Part shown: positions 50,602 to 61,230 of the stretch, piece after piece | Numbering within the stretch: the stretch's first letter is position 1 | Layout of the letters: each line of letters starts with the position of its first letter | Assembly: GCA_964036045.1 (NCBI GenBank) | Contig: OZ038387.1 | Coordinates: 56,328,427 to 56,392,426, forward strand | Source of the DNA: Eutreptiella sp. 'Long Island Sound 2002' | Lineage: Eukaryota; Euglenozoa; Euglenophyceae; Eutreptiales; Eutreptiaceae | Reading direction: 5' to 3' | DNA: 64,000 bases | Notes under the pieces: generated by a model | What the model saw: the letters and a program-made list of their open reading frames with translations, nothing else | The model's database searches: none | What the model was told of the DNA's origin: nothing | Made by a program: the position numbers and the translations under genes

Positions 50602-52804
50602 TACTGCTCGAAAACATTTAAACAATGCTTTCCGCTTCTTCTGGAAAGCAATGGGCCTAGCGTATGCTAACCCTCCCTTCTCCCTGCTCGCGAAGGTTCT
50701 AACCAAAATCGCTTATGAGGGAGGAAGGGTTGTCATGTGCACCCCTGACTGGGGCTGCTCTGGTGAACACGCTTACTGGCGCCGTATGCTAGATCGAATG
50801 ACCGTGGGAAGAGTGCAACTCCCCGACGGTCCCATCCATATGCCTGAGGACTCAGACACAGCTATGCAGGCCCCTGAGTGGGCCAGTTTCTTATCCATCG
50901 TTGATGGATTCCTCAAACCCGTACCCCTGTGTGACCTAGACCAGGTGCTACTGAAAGAGGTCATGGCCGAAAATCGTGGCCTGACCCTTTCTGATCTCAA
51001 AAACCGATCCCCTGAGCACCTATCTGCCACACTTGCAGGGTGTGAATCTCCCGATGGCTATCTGGAACTTGCAGCTGTTGAGGAGGATGCTGACCATCAA
51101 CTGTCTGAGATCGCCAGCACTATCCCTCCTGTTGATCCCAGCTGTGTTGACCTAAAGCACAGTGCCTTCCTAGCCCAGCAGTTGCTGGAGGAGGTAGATC
51201 TAGAGTCGACCTCAGAACCCACTCCCCATGTTGGGAAGGAAGTGCTACACATGCAGCCTATGCACACAGACGAACCCGTGGCCCGGAGTCCTGATGCTCT
51301 GGCGCGGCCTGCTTCTAATAACATGCCACTGTCTGAGCATGACACTCAGGAACTCCGGCGGCTGTTGTACCTGAAGGCCGAAGGTATTGAGCGCCAGGAG
51401 TGGCTGCAATACCTCAGACAGACCTGGAAATCCTCCATCTGGTCTGAGGAGGACGATGACTCCTATACGCTGTCTGATCCTGAGATACCGCTAGTGTATT
51501 CTCTGCACTATGGGCAGCAATGTCCCCCTGAGTGGGGCGATGGTTCTGTGCCTGCCGAAACTGCTGATCGGCAGAAAAAGAAAGAACATGGAAAGAGCAA
51601 CCTCCATGCTGAGGAGGATTTCCTGCAGAAACTCGAGAGTCTTAACCTTGACCCCCGACTGAAGAAACTGCTGATAACCTATGAGGAGGTGTTCGGCGCC
51701 TTGCCGCCTCCCCTCTCTTGTAAAAAACTGGTCCAGATGGACCTGAAACTGAAACCTGAATTTGAAAAGATGCGAGTGAGGCGTCGTCCCTATCCCGCTC
51801 CACAGGAACAGGTTGAAGAAATCGAGCGCCAGATCCAGGAATGTATTGATGCTGGCCTCGTTGAAGAATATAAGAAGGGGGACTACCCCCATCACTGCAG
51901 TCCCTGTCTCCTGGTTGCTAAACCAGGGTCAACTGCCCTACGACTGGTTGTTGACTATGGTGAGGTCAACAAGAAAACCCAGAACCACTCAGGGAGTATT
52001 CCTAGCATGGAAAATACCCTGGAGCGTATTGCCAAATGCAGGTACAAGACCAAAATGGACAAACGCTCTGGTTTCTGGCACATGGACCTAACCGCCGCAG
52101 CTCAGGAGCTGCTTGCTTTTATAACCCCTAAGGGTCGTGTCTTTAAGAGGAAGGTCATGCCTTTCGGGGTGGCTAATGCCCCAGCGCTCTTCCAAGAGCT
52201 AGTGAACAAAATTTTGTACATCCTGAGGCGCAGGCCTCTAGTACAGGAGTTGATTTCTCGGGGTGCAGAAATGGAGGCCCACATCGACGACGTGAGTTTG
52301 GGTACTAATACCCAAGAGGACCATGTCCTTCTCCTCCGCGAATTTTTCCTTGTTTGTCAAGAAAACCATCTCAGAATCAAACTCGAAAAATGTGAGTTTA
52401 TGAAAGAGGAGATGGAATATTTGGGTTTCGACGTGCGGTATGGCTGGTGGAAACCAGCCGGGTCTAAGATGCAGCCCCTACAGGACATGCAGATTCGCGA
52501 TGACCCTAAGAAGGGTCTACACGATGTGAGGAGTTTTGTGGGCACCCGTAATTTCTATCGGCGTCACATCCATAATTTTACCTACTCCTCTGCCTCCCTC
52601 ATTGACCTAATCAAGAAAACTACTCCCTGGAGGTGGACCACCAGGGAGGAGGAATGTTTCCAGGAGTTGAAGAAGAAAATTGCCTCCTCCAACTGCCTGG
52701 GAGTGCCCCGCCCTAAGGGCGAGATAGTCCTGATCACTGATGCCAGTGATGTAGGGGGGGTGGAACGATCTACCAATGGCAAGAGCTTAACCCCGCTGAA
52801 CTAA
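50602..52804 (+). pseudogene. NPPF domain and reverse transcriptase of B1
   Basis: The frame changes by one near 50625; then FWKAMGLAYANPPFSLLAKV and VVMCTPDWG...YWRRMLDRM form a block seen also in B2. After ~300 acidic residues comes RT: FGALPPPLSCKKLVQMDLKL, SPCLLVAKPGSTALRLVVDY, KMDKRSGFWHMDL, KVMPFGVANAPALFQEL, and the active-site box as EAHIDDVSLG (His where Tyr/Phe is usual; both Asp intact). Then LGFDVRYGWWKPAG and the RNase H start TDASDVGG. A lost base in the G run at 52755 shifts the frame, ending at 52804. Confidence 0.88.
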
Positions 52805-52812
52805 CCCACTGC

Positions 52813-53319
52813 CATTATCGTACTAGTGGACTGAACCGTGATGGCTCGCTGAAACATGACTCTCCTACCAGTGAGTGGCGGCTGGTGCCACTAGGACATT
52901 GGAATTGGAAATGGAACCAAGCGCGTTCCAATTACAGCACCTATGACCAGGAACTCCTGGCCGGTATGTTGGTGCTTTCGTCACAATCCCGACTCCTGGG
53001 GTCTAATCCTATTGTCTGGCTATGTGACCAGGAACCTGTGAAGTCTTTTCAGAAGGGCCCACCGCCAGAGGAAGCAAAACTAAAGCGGTGGTGGACTTAC
53101 CTGAGCCAGTTCAGGTTGACACTTCATCATATCCCCGGTATAAAAAATGAACTGTCTGACTATATATCGCGCAATTACTTCGATACGCTTATAGGTGAGA
53201 GCTCTGAGGCGCTTGCCAAAGAGGCTTTCCAGCGTATGGATGTCCAACGTGACCTGTCCATGCGCACTGCTGGATTCCTGGAGGGTTGGAGTCTAACCGT
53301 CTATCAGTCAGAGTACTAA
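52813..53319 (+). pseudogene. RNase H of B1
   Basis: Continues after the frameshift: NYSTYDQELLAGMLVLSSQS, WLCDQEPVKSFQKGPPP, LTLHHIPGIKNELSDYISRN. It ends at a TAA (53317-53319) inside SEY-stop, where B2 reads Leu. Degrades the RNA strand in intact copies. Confidence 0.82.
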
Positions 53320-54846
53320 GAAATTCTCCAAACCCTCAGCACTGGTCTCGAACCCCGTGTCATTGACGGGCACCAGTGGTATAAAAACAATCAGTACCTC
53401 TTCTACGAGGACCGGATTGTTGTGCCTGAGGCACGACTGGATGCATGCCTACAGTGGTCCCATCTCAGTTCTGGTCACACTGGCGCTAATCGCTCAGTGG
53501 ACTTCTTCCGTGAGTGTTTCTACTCTAGTCTAACCCTGACTGAACTGAGTTCGCGTATGCAGACCATTGTGGATGCTTGTGGCTGTCATGCCTGCAAGCA
53601 GAGCGACAGTAGGGATAGGGGCCTGATTTCCAGCTTACCCATACCCTATTGTGCTAACTCTCTTCTCTACGTGGATTTCATCCACGGCCTACCATGCTTC
53701 GGCGGCTATGATAGTTGCCTAGTGGTCACCTGTGGCCTATCTCGCTTCACCCGTGTGTTCCCTTGCAATAAGAAAATCACAGGTGAGCAGACTGTGAAAA
53801 TGTTGGTCGAACAATGGTTCGAACCCTATGGAGCACCTAAGCAGGTGCACTCTGATGAAGATGTACGCATCCGCAGTGACACTGGGTGGTACAAACGAGT
53901 GCTAAATGCCCTCAACGTGGAGGTAACCACAGGTGTGCCCTATACCCACACGTCTAACCCTCTCTGTGAGAGACAGAACCGTGTGCTGGAGCAAAACTTA
54001 AGAATCCTGATGAAACAGGAGCGTACCAAGGACTGGGTACGCCTAGTGCCCTGGGCAGTGCTGACCATGAACTCACAGCGGAGCTCTTCTACGGGTTTCA
54101 CCCCCCACGAACTGTTCCATGGAGGAAGACCTGCATGGTTCTTCAAAGCCCCCTTTCCTGAGAACTTCAAGAGCCCTGTGGGAGACTGGCTGGAACACAA
54201 GCAGTCTCTGGCTAACCAGGCTGGGACTAACCTGAGACACATTCGTGACCGTGAACTGAGCCGACGGAACCGCCTACGGCGACCTGCCAGCTTCAAGGTT
54301 GGTGACCTTGTTTTGGTACACCATTCACGCCTACCCTCCTGGCCACGTAACTGCCTACAGGACCCTTTTTTTGGACCCTATCGTATCATCAGGATAGCTG
54401 GATCCAGGATCCATGTCAGGTGCAGTCCACATCTAGGTTGTGAACTGCTGTGTGCACCTAAACGATTGAGGCACTATCACTCCCCTGACGATTTGTCTTG
54501 GGATGAGTGGCGCCTCAACAACAGTGAGGTCGAGCGTACAGACCTAGAGAGCGCTGCCAGTCCAGAGGAGGCAGACGAACTCGAAGAGATGACTGCCGAT
54601 GAGATGGCAGTCGATGGTTACTACGTGGTTGCAGGTATTGCTCGCCACGAGTACAAACAGGGCTGGAAATTCCTAACCTTGTGGGATGGCTATGCGTTAT
54701 CTGAGGCAACCTGGGAACCTATGTCAGCCTTCATACAACCAGATGGGAGTATCAACCCCATCTTCCGCTCCCATCTCGTTGAGAACAACGAAGGGCAGCT
54801 ATTAACCCATGCTGAGACTCTTTCCCAGCGTAAAAGGAAAACCTAA
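53320..54846 (+). CDS. Integrase with chromodomain of B1
   Basis: After the TAA the frame runs ~508 codons without a break. H2C2 region (SSGHTGANRSVDFF ... CGCHACKQ), DDE core: Asp in YVDFIHGLP, Asp in VHSDEDVRIRSDTGWY, Glu in SNPLCERQNRVLEQN. The C-terminal tail (FKVGDLVLVHHSRLPSW) leads to a chromodomain (YYVVAGIARHEYKQGWKF, WDGYALSEATWEP). The best preserved module of family B; all catalytic residues are intact. No start codon is expected, as it is cleaved from Pol. Confidence 0.9.
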   Translation, partial: EILQTLSTGLEPRVIDGHQWYKNNQYLFYEDRIVVPEARLDACLQWSHLSSGHTGANRSVDFFRECFYSSLTLTELSSRMQTIVDACGCHACKQSDSRDRGLISSLPIPYCANSLLYVDFIHGLPCFGGYDSCLVVTCGLSRFTRVFPCNKKITGEQTVKMLVEQWFEPYGAPKQVHSDEDVRIRSDTGWYKRVLNALNVEVTTGVPYTHTSNPLCERQNRVLEQNLRILMKQERTKDWVRLVPWAVLTMNSQRSSSTGFTPHELFHGGRPAWFFKAPFPENFKSPVGDWLEHKQSLANQAGTNLRHIRDRELSRRNRLRRPASFKVGDLVLVHHSRLPSWPRNCLQDPFFGPYRIIRIAGSRIHVRCSPHLGCELLCAPKRLRHYHSPDDLSWDEWRLNNSEVERTDLESAASPEEADELEEMTADEMAVDGYYVVAGIARHEYKQGWKFLTLWDGYALSEATWEPMSAFIQPDGSINPIFRSHLVENNEGQLLTHAETLSQRKRKT

Positions 54847-57505
54847 TTTCCCTGTGTCAGTCTACTGACTGTGTTCTAACCTCACAGGTGCAGTGAGCAC
54901 TCTTGTGCAGACGTGCCTGTGTATGGGTGTAAGAGCAGTTGTCACAGTTGCCCCGCATTGCATCGCAGGACAGGACCGTTAGCCCCCCATGACAACCATA
55001 CCCTGGCAGAAGGCCATTGGTTTTTCACAGACTACTGCTTACTAAGCACTGCACTGACCCTGTCTGTGCCCTGCAGACCCATGCCTATGGTTTCCAGCGT
55101 GGAACAGGTGGCCGCTTATCAGGTTTGCAGCCACCCAGCGAGTGTATGCCTTGTTGACCATGTGTTGCATGGGGACTGCCCTGATGTAATGACCTTGGGG
55201 AGCCAACGAAGAACGGTGGCTTACTACACCAGGGGGGAATGACAAGCAAGGTGTTATGAGGCAAGGTGTGTCTTCCCTCCTTGGGGACAAGCGAGCCCAC
55301 AGTTAGGACCCCTGACTGGTCCAGACCCATGGGGTTCTACCCTTCCTTACAGGGTTTACCATACCCCTATGTGTGCTACGTATGTCTGTGTGTGTCTTAC
55401 TTCTCTCCCTGGCGTGGCTCCCGGAGACCGGGCTTCGCTGATGTCGGACCGAAGGTCCTAATCAGGACACCACTACACTACACTCACTAACGCCAGCACC
55501 AGCCTTCGAAGGCAGGGTGAGCACTCATCACTTGCACCCCACACCTGCCAGGCTTGCTGACCCTAACACCTACACGCTCTACTGGAAGTTGATGTCAATG
55601 AGGTCTCGGGTCCTATTGACCCTCCTGTGAGAAAGCAAGAGAACACAGCGCTACTAAGCGACTGTGGCCTAACAGGGACGCTACTACGTGTTTCCCTCTC
55701 AGGGCTTGGAGGGAAGGGGTGCTCAGAGTGCGTGCACAGGGTGGATGGTGGTGAAGTCGGACTGCACTCTCTGCAGTTATATGTTTGTGGGATCTGCGCA
55801 GCATGTTTTAGCGCTGCTCAAGGGGACTGCACCAATCGCCCTAACCTTCCGCCCTGAAAAGCAAAGGCTGATGGCCTGGGTTTGCGGCTGAGGAACCAAG
55901 ACTACCTCCACGTATTATACGCTTCTCAGGTAGCCCTATAATACGCTGTCCTCAAACCCAGGTGCAAGGAAGCAAGCTTAAGGAACTCCACCTGTTCTCT
56001 TATAGAACGTGGGGTGGAGCCCCTGGGTAGCCTAAACAAGAGTTGTACCGTGCGCATTTCGCGTGGCCTACCCTTCAATGCGTCATATGCATGCACAAGT
56101 ATGCACTGATCCTTCAATTCCCCACTCTTACTCCTAATTTAACCCAACATAACCAATCACAGCGTGACTCAACCAGGAGGTGAGCTCCTCCTGGGCTTAC
56201 CTACCTTACTCACCACGCATCATGTTAATGCCGAAAAAAACACGTGCGCAAAACAACCTTACGCGCTTAAACAAACCTACGGCGAATTAGAAACCACCCT
56301 AAGCGATTAATGCACTGTGTGTCATGCATGCTACGGTTGTCTTGTTTCCTGCAGAAAGCGGAGAGAGAGTGGCGCACTGCACGGCGCAAAACAAGCCTAA
56401 GCGTTTTAAGCAACCCTACTTTAGCGCTACGGGAACACAAACACGAGCAAGCACTTTCTTTTCTTACCTGTGAAGAGAGAACAAGGGTGAATTGGGGTAA
56501 AGGGAAAGTGCCACAGCGTGTGAATGCCTCAATTAGGCACATGCATCGCGAGCGCAGCGCATATTCTAATCCTACGTGCGCTCTGCGCGCTCCATTCACA
56601 TCGCATACCTTTCATTCCTGTTTTGACCTGTGCAGAGCAAGAGAGAGGAACACCCGAACCCCCAACGAACACAGCGTTGACAACCCTAACGCTTTAACGA
56701 AGCAACCAACAGGAACGCAATGCATGCGTGTCAGATGACACTGGCATACCTGAGAGGTGGGTTGTACACCTGCTCTGTGGTGTGGGTTGAGTTTGAATAC
56801 TTTTCCCTAAAGTTTATAAACATTTTGATGCAACTGTGCAAAAATTTCCTTTAGAACTTTAAAAACTACGGCTCATACCTTCTTTTTCAAAAACCGTTTA
56901 CGCTTGCGCAACCCTGTTTTTGAAGTCCGCTTCCGTTGCGCTTGTCTGCAACTTTGAGTTTTGGTGTAAAAATGACGATTTCTCGCGTGATTTCGTCAAG
57001 TTTTAGCGATTTGACTTCTTACATCGCTACACCTTTTGCTAAACCACAGAAATCACTCCCTGTTGGTTACATTTTCTATTTTCTTTCAGCTCCTGGAGAT
57101 TTGTGTCCTCCATTGGGAGTATTGCTCCGCCCTGGCCCTTGGTCAGGACGTTTACTAAAACGCTGTTCATACAGCGATGGGCGTCCGCATCAGAGCGTTC
57201 GACTGTACCATAGTGGGCAGGCATATGTGCTCCAGGGAGGGAGTCCTGGGTTCAAACCCCACTACCCCAAAAATTTTACCAAAAGTTTTCGTCGCACGCT
57301 GGCAACTTTTGAGGAATGCCCCATCGAAGGGACATCATTCACGGTACATTACACTGTTTTTCAAGGGTACCTACAGTGTGATAGGCTTCTATGAACTGAT
57401 GAGGATGTTTTTGGTAAGTTTAATGCATTTTCTGAGGTAATTTTGGAAATTTTTGAGACTTTTTCCTTGGTCCTACTAGCTTAGCTAACTAGTACTCCAG
57501 GGGGG
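54847..57505 (+). mobile_element. Long 3' non-coding region of B1
   Basis: 2.66 kb between the pol stop and the 3' LTR with no conserved frame. Parts recur in B2 (38820-39300, inverted) and B3 (4970-6323). It has a near-inverted CGTATTATACG / CCTATAATACG pair at 55911-55945, and a tRNA-like piece with B box GGTTCAAACCCC at 57210-57265. The G-rich polypurine tract at 57497-57505 (CCAGGGGGG) precedes the LTR. Confidence 0.8.
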
Positions 57506-58216
57506 ATTAAGAAAACGTCACTGCCTTGTCTTTCTTGGAGGACTTGATCCAGGCCAAGCCCCCTTTAAAACCCTTTTGTTGATGCTAAGACTAACTTAAG
57601 TATTTTTATCACTCTTTTGAAGCTTAAAGTACACTTTCTCAAAGTAACTAGGGTTGTAACCCTAGCCCCCCATGAAGTTCACCCCTACCACTCAACTGAG
57701 CGGAGGTATCTTCCTTCATGGGGGATATACCGAAATGAAAAAGGTATTTCATGCTTTAGGCCTGGGAGGTTAAGCCTAGTGGTCTCCCTTCCCAAGACCC
57801 CTATACCCAATTGTTACTACCACTTCATGTGGTTCTACTTTTTAACTGTTTCTGAATTCAGTTGCTTGGCCAAGTCATATTCTGTGTCTGGCCTGACACC
57901 TATGCCCCACATTCCTAACCAGCACCATTTCACCCAAAAGATAGCACATGAAGTGCTTGATGCTATCTTTGAGGCTAGAGTCAGCCCAGTTTTCATATAC
58001 AATCTTTTGTATTATCCATTTGTGATTGAATCTTTGTGTTTATACCTGCTTTGTCTATCTGCAGCCCTTCTGTGTTACACTGGATTTCAAACTATTCATT
58101 GATTCGATCCACATCCTGTTCTTGCTCTACTTGCTCCTTTGGTTTTGGGATTTCACCATCAAAAACCTGCGGGATTTCATTAAAATCTATAGGGCACTAA
58201 TCAAGGACATCTTTCT
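57506..58216 (+). repeat. 3' LTR of B1
   Basis: 711 bp, equal in length to the 5' LTR, starting ATTAAGAAAACGTCACTG and ending CAAGGACATCTTTCT, followed by the TGGCC duplication. A handful of substitutions separate the two LTRs. Confidence 0.92.
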
Positions 58217-61200
58217 TGGCCTGGTTCCATTTCCAGTTCCCGTGGCCCAGAGGTACTAGGACCCACTTGTCATCAGGGTAGCTTTGCTTGAGAGTTCCAT
58301 CTCGGTTGAGACCTTCAGTCCCCCATTGGGAAATAGCCGAGTCGAACTACTCCTTATCTAGTGCCTGCCATTGGAACAACGTTCCACGGCCACCCACATT
58401 GCTGGCGTCGGTCCCCAGGATAATCTCCCCTTGTGCCCTACCCACGCCCAAGCACTTAGCGTTGGCCACCTTGTCTTTGACCTCGTCAAACGCTTGTTGC
58501 TCTTGTGGGCCCCAGCGCCAAGTAGTACTCTTCTTGATCAGGTCCGTCAGAATGGCACTGGTGTAGGTGAAGCTTTTGATATGGCGGCGATAGAAGTTGC
58601 ACGCCCCAATGAAACTGCGTACATCATGAAGTCCCCTTTTGGGGTCTTCATGTCGTACCTTAGCGTCCATCAGGGGTTTGGCCTTAGAGGCCGCTGGGGT
58701 CCACCACCCATAGCCAACGTCAAACCCCAGGTACTGCATGGTCTCCTGCATGAACTCACACTTCTCCAGCTTGAGTCGTGTGTGGTTCTCTTGGCAGACC
58801 GCAAAGAACTCACCCAAGAGGATTAGGTGATCTTCCTGGGTATTGGTCCCGAGGCATACATCGTCGATGTGTGCTTCCATCTGGGCCCCACGGGATATGA
58901 GTTCCTGCACCTTAGGTCTTCTTCGTAGGATGGACAAGATCTTGTTCATCAGCTCTTGGAATGGAGCGGGTGCGTTGGCCACGCCAAACGGCATGACCTT
59001 CCACTTGAACAAGCTCCCCTGAGGGGTGATGAAGGCTAGTAGCTCCTGAGCGTTGGGTGTCACGTCCACCTGCCAGAATCCGCTCCTCTTGTCCATCTTG
59101 GTCTTGTAGGGACAGGAGGCTATCTTCTCAAGGGTAGACTCCATATTAGGAATGGACCCTGAGTGGTTCGGCATTTTCGTGTTCAGCTCTCCGTAGTCCA
59201 CTACCAGCCGTTTGGCTGTAGACCCAGGTTTAGCCACCAGGAAACAGGGGCTGCAGTGTTTGGGGGTAGTCCCCGTGCATGTACTCCAAGACTAGGCCAG
59301 CGTCGATACATTCTTGTATCTGTCGCTCAATCTCATCGGCCTGCTCTTTAGAAGCCGGATAGGGGCTCCTCCGGATCTTGTGACCCACGAACTCGGGTTT
59401 CAGCTTGAGGTCCATCTGTACCGGCTTGTCACATGAGGCTCGGGGTGGTAGTTCCCCGAACACCTCCAGATAGGTCCTTATAAGCGTCTGCACCCGCGGG
59501 TCCAATAGCTTGATCTTGTCCTCCATGTCCTCGTTAGAGTGTAAGTTGCTTGCCCCCTGAGTATAGACGTCGGGAGGTGATCCTCCACCGACTCTTCGCC
59601 CTTGGTAGTGTCCTTCAACCCTTGGTAGGCATAAAGTAGGTCTCTTTCAACCATCTCCGATGGACGATGGCAACATAGGCACGCTCGAGGGGGATCACAT
59701 ACACATTCCTCCGAGAGGACGTCCTCCTCTGGGGTCCTGACATGGGCACCCCACACGCTCTTCATGAGCTTAAGATCTACCCCCCCTTGCCAGGTGGTGA
59801 TCTTCTGTTCGAGGTCCTCCTTCAATTGGGATAGATATCCCATACGTCCTTGCTTCAGTGGCCATGAGCTGCGGGTAGGCTTAGCGTAGCATAGCTTTTT
59901 CGCCACCAACCTCCTCTTGGAGTCCACATACTCCCTTAGCCTGGATCGGGGATCCAGCTCTTCGTCCAAGGGGGGTTCCACCCTCATGGAGAGTAGGGGT
60001 TTCAGTGGGGCGACGTACTCGGCGTTCTCCACTTCCTCCACACAGGTCTCCACGAAGAAGGCGTCGTGCTCAGTTCCGTCATCTGAGTGGATAGAGCTAG
60101 GGAGCTCGGATAGTCCACACTCAGAGACTCCATCAGGAACAGGTACATGGCAGGGAGAGTTGGGGGCGTTGGTGTTAGTGACGACGTATTCATCTCCTCC
60201 GGGTATAGTCTCAATAGCATCTTGAGGTCGTAGTCGATCCTTCAAGTCACCCAAGGCGAGTCCATCGCTTTCTCGTTGTATAGCCTGGACCAGAGTCGGG
60301 TCCAGATCCTCCCAGGGGATGGAGGTAAGACCTCTGTCCACCACACTGAGCATACTCCCCCATCCGGGTTTCCCGATAGGCGTCTTACGCCCCAGAGGCA
60401 CGTAGATGGCCTCATCAGGTAACCGAACAGAGCTGATAGTCAGCCTGTCCAGGAGGGTTCGCCAGTACTCGTTGCCCCCATGGGCTCCCCGATCGGGGGA
60501 ACACAGGACCATACGGGAACGTTCCAAGGCCACCTTGGTCAAGACCTTCCCCAGTTCACTGAACCTGGGGTTCCCGTAGGCCATCCCGAAAGAGGGCCAG
60601 TAAAATTTGTAGCTGCAGTTCTTCCCCTTGCTGCAGTAAAGGTCCAGGACATGTTCCTTGTCGCTGGCGAACAACTCCACACTCAGGTCTTCTCTAGAGT
60701 ATCCCAACTCCTTCAGACCTGGGTCTAGGACTTCCCCCAATAGTTGATAGTCCTCAGTTTTGGAGGCCGCCATCATGTTCGAGGGCTCCTTCTTCGATAC
60801 CCTCAGGTAGCTGGAGGTGTGCTCCGACTGCTCCAGTGGTACGGACTCTCTGCCACTGCCGTGGTCCACGTAGAGGAGGTAGGGCGCTTGCAGCGTCAGG
60901 GATTGTATCTGGGAGTGCTGCACGAAGAAGTCAGTCCCCAATACAAAGTCGAAGCCCTCAGTGTCCATCACATAGAACCGATGGGCGATAGTTCGGGAGC
61001 CCCATAGGTACCTCCACTTCACAGTCCCCGCAGTTGTGCACCACATGTCCATCCCCCATTCGTATAGCCGCGGTCGTCATGGTGTTCTTCAGGCTCCCAC
61101 AAGGTAAAATTTTCTTGGCCACTATACATATGGTGGCTCCAGTATCCAATACCTCCAGGTATTCACGTCCCCCTAGTCGAATACGTACCCAGAACACCAG

Positions 61201-61227
61201 GTCCAGGGCCCCAAGGGAGCGTCCCCG
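58217..61227 (-). pseudogene. Protease, NPPF-like domain and reverse transcriptase of B2
   Basis: After UGA 61228-61230 the frame reads RGRSLGALDLVFWVRI. Protease: EVLDTGATICIVAKKI, a frameshift near 61050, then DFVLGTDFF. NPPF region: DLSVELFASDKEHVLDLYCS, SFGMAYGNPRFSELGKVLTK (second Pro changed to Arg), MVLCSPDRGAHGGNEYWRTL. RT: LVVDYGELNTKMPNHSGSIP, KMDKRSGFWQVDV, VMPFGVANAPAPFQEL, EAHIDDVCLGT, then TDASNVGGRGTLFQWQ. Frame changes near 59500 and 59235. The same His-Ile-Asp-Asp box occurs in B1. Confidence 0.85.
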
Positions 61228-61230
61228 TCA
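61228..61230 (-). promoter_or_regulatory. In-frame UGA between gag and protease of B2 (possible readthrough site)
   Basis: TAC UGA CGG on the minus strand, aligned with the UAG of B1 (VTCPAEY-stop-RGRS versus VKFPDEE-stop-GGGP). Stop followed by CGG also occurs in LTR-A. Confidence 0.5.

Larger units (their letters stand above)
41818..58216 (+). mobile_element. Family-B Ty3/Gypsy element B1, nested in B2 and containing DNA-2
   Basis: 711-bp LTRs at 41818-42528 and 57506-58216, with a 5-bp target duplication TGGCC at 41813-41817 and 58217-58221. The duplicated site lies in the pol gene of B2, which reads on in frame once B1 is removed. Order: 5' LTR, primer-binding site, gag (interrupted by DNA-2), protease, NPPF domain, reverse transcriptase, RNase H, integrase, chromodomain, 2.6 kb of non-coding DNA, polypurine tract, 3' LTR. 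Without DNA-2 it would be about 11.1 kb. Gag and pol contain several stops and frameshifts. Confidence 0.95.
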
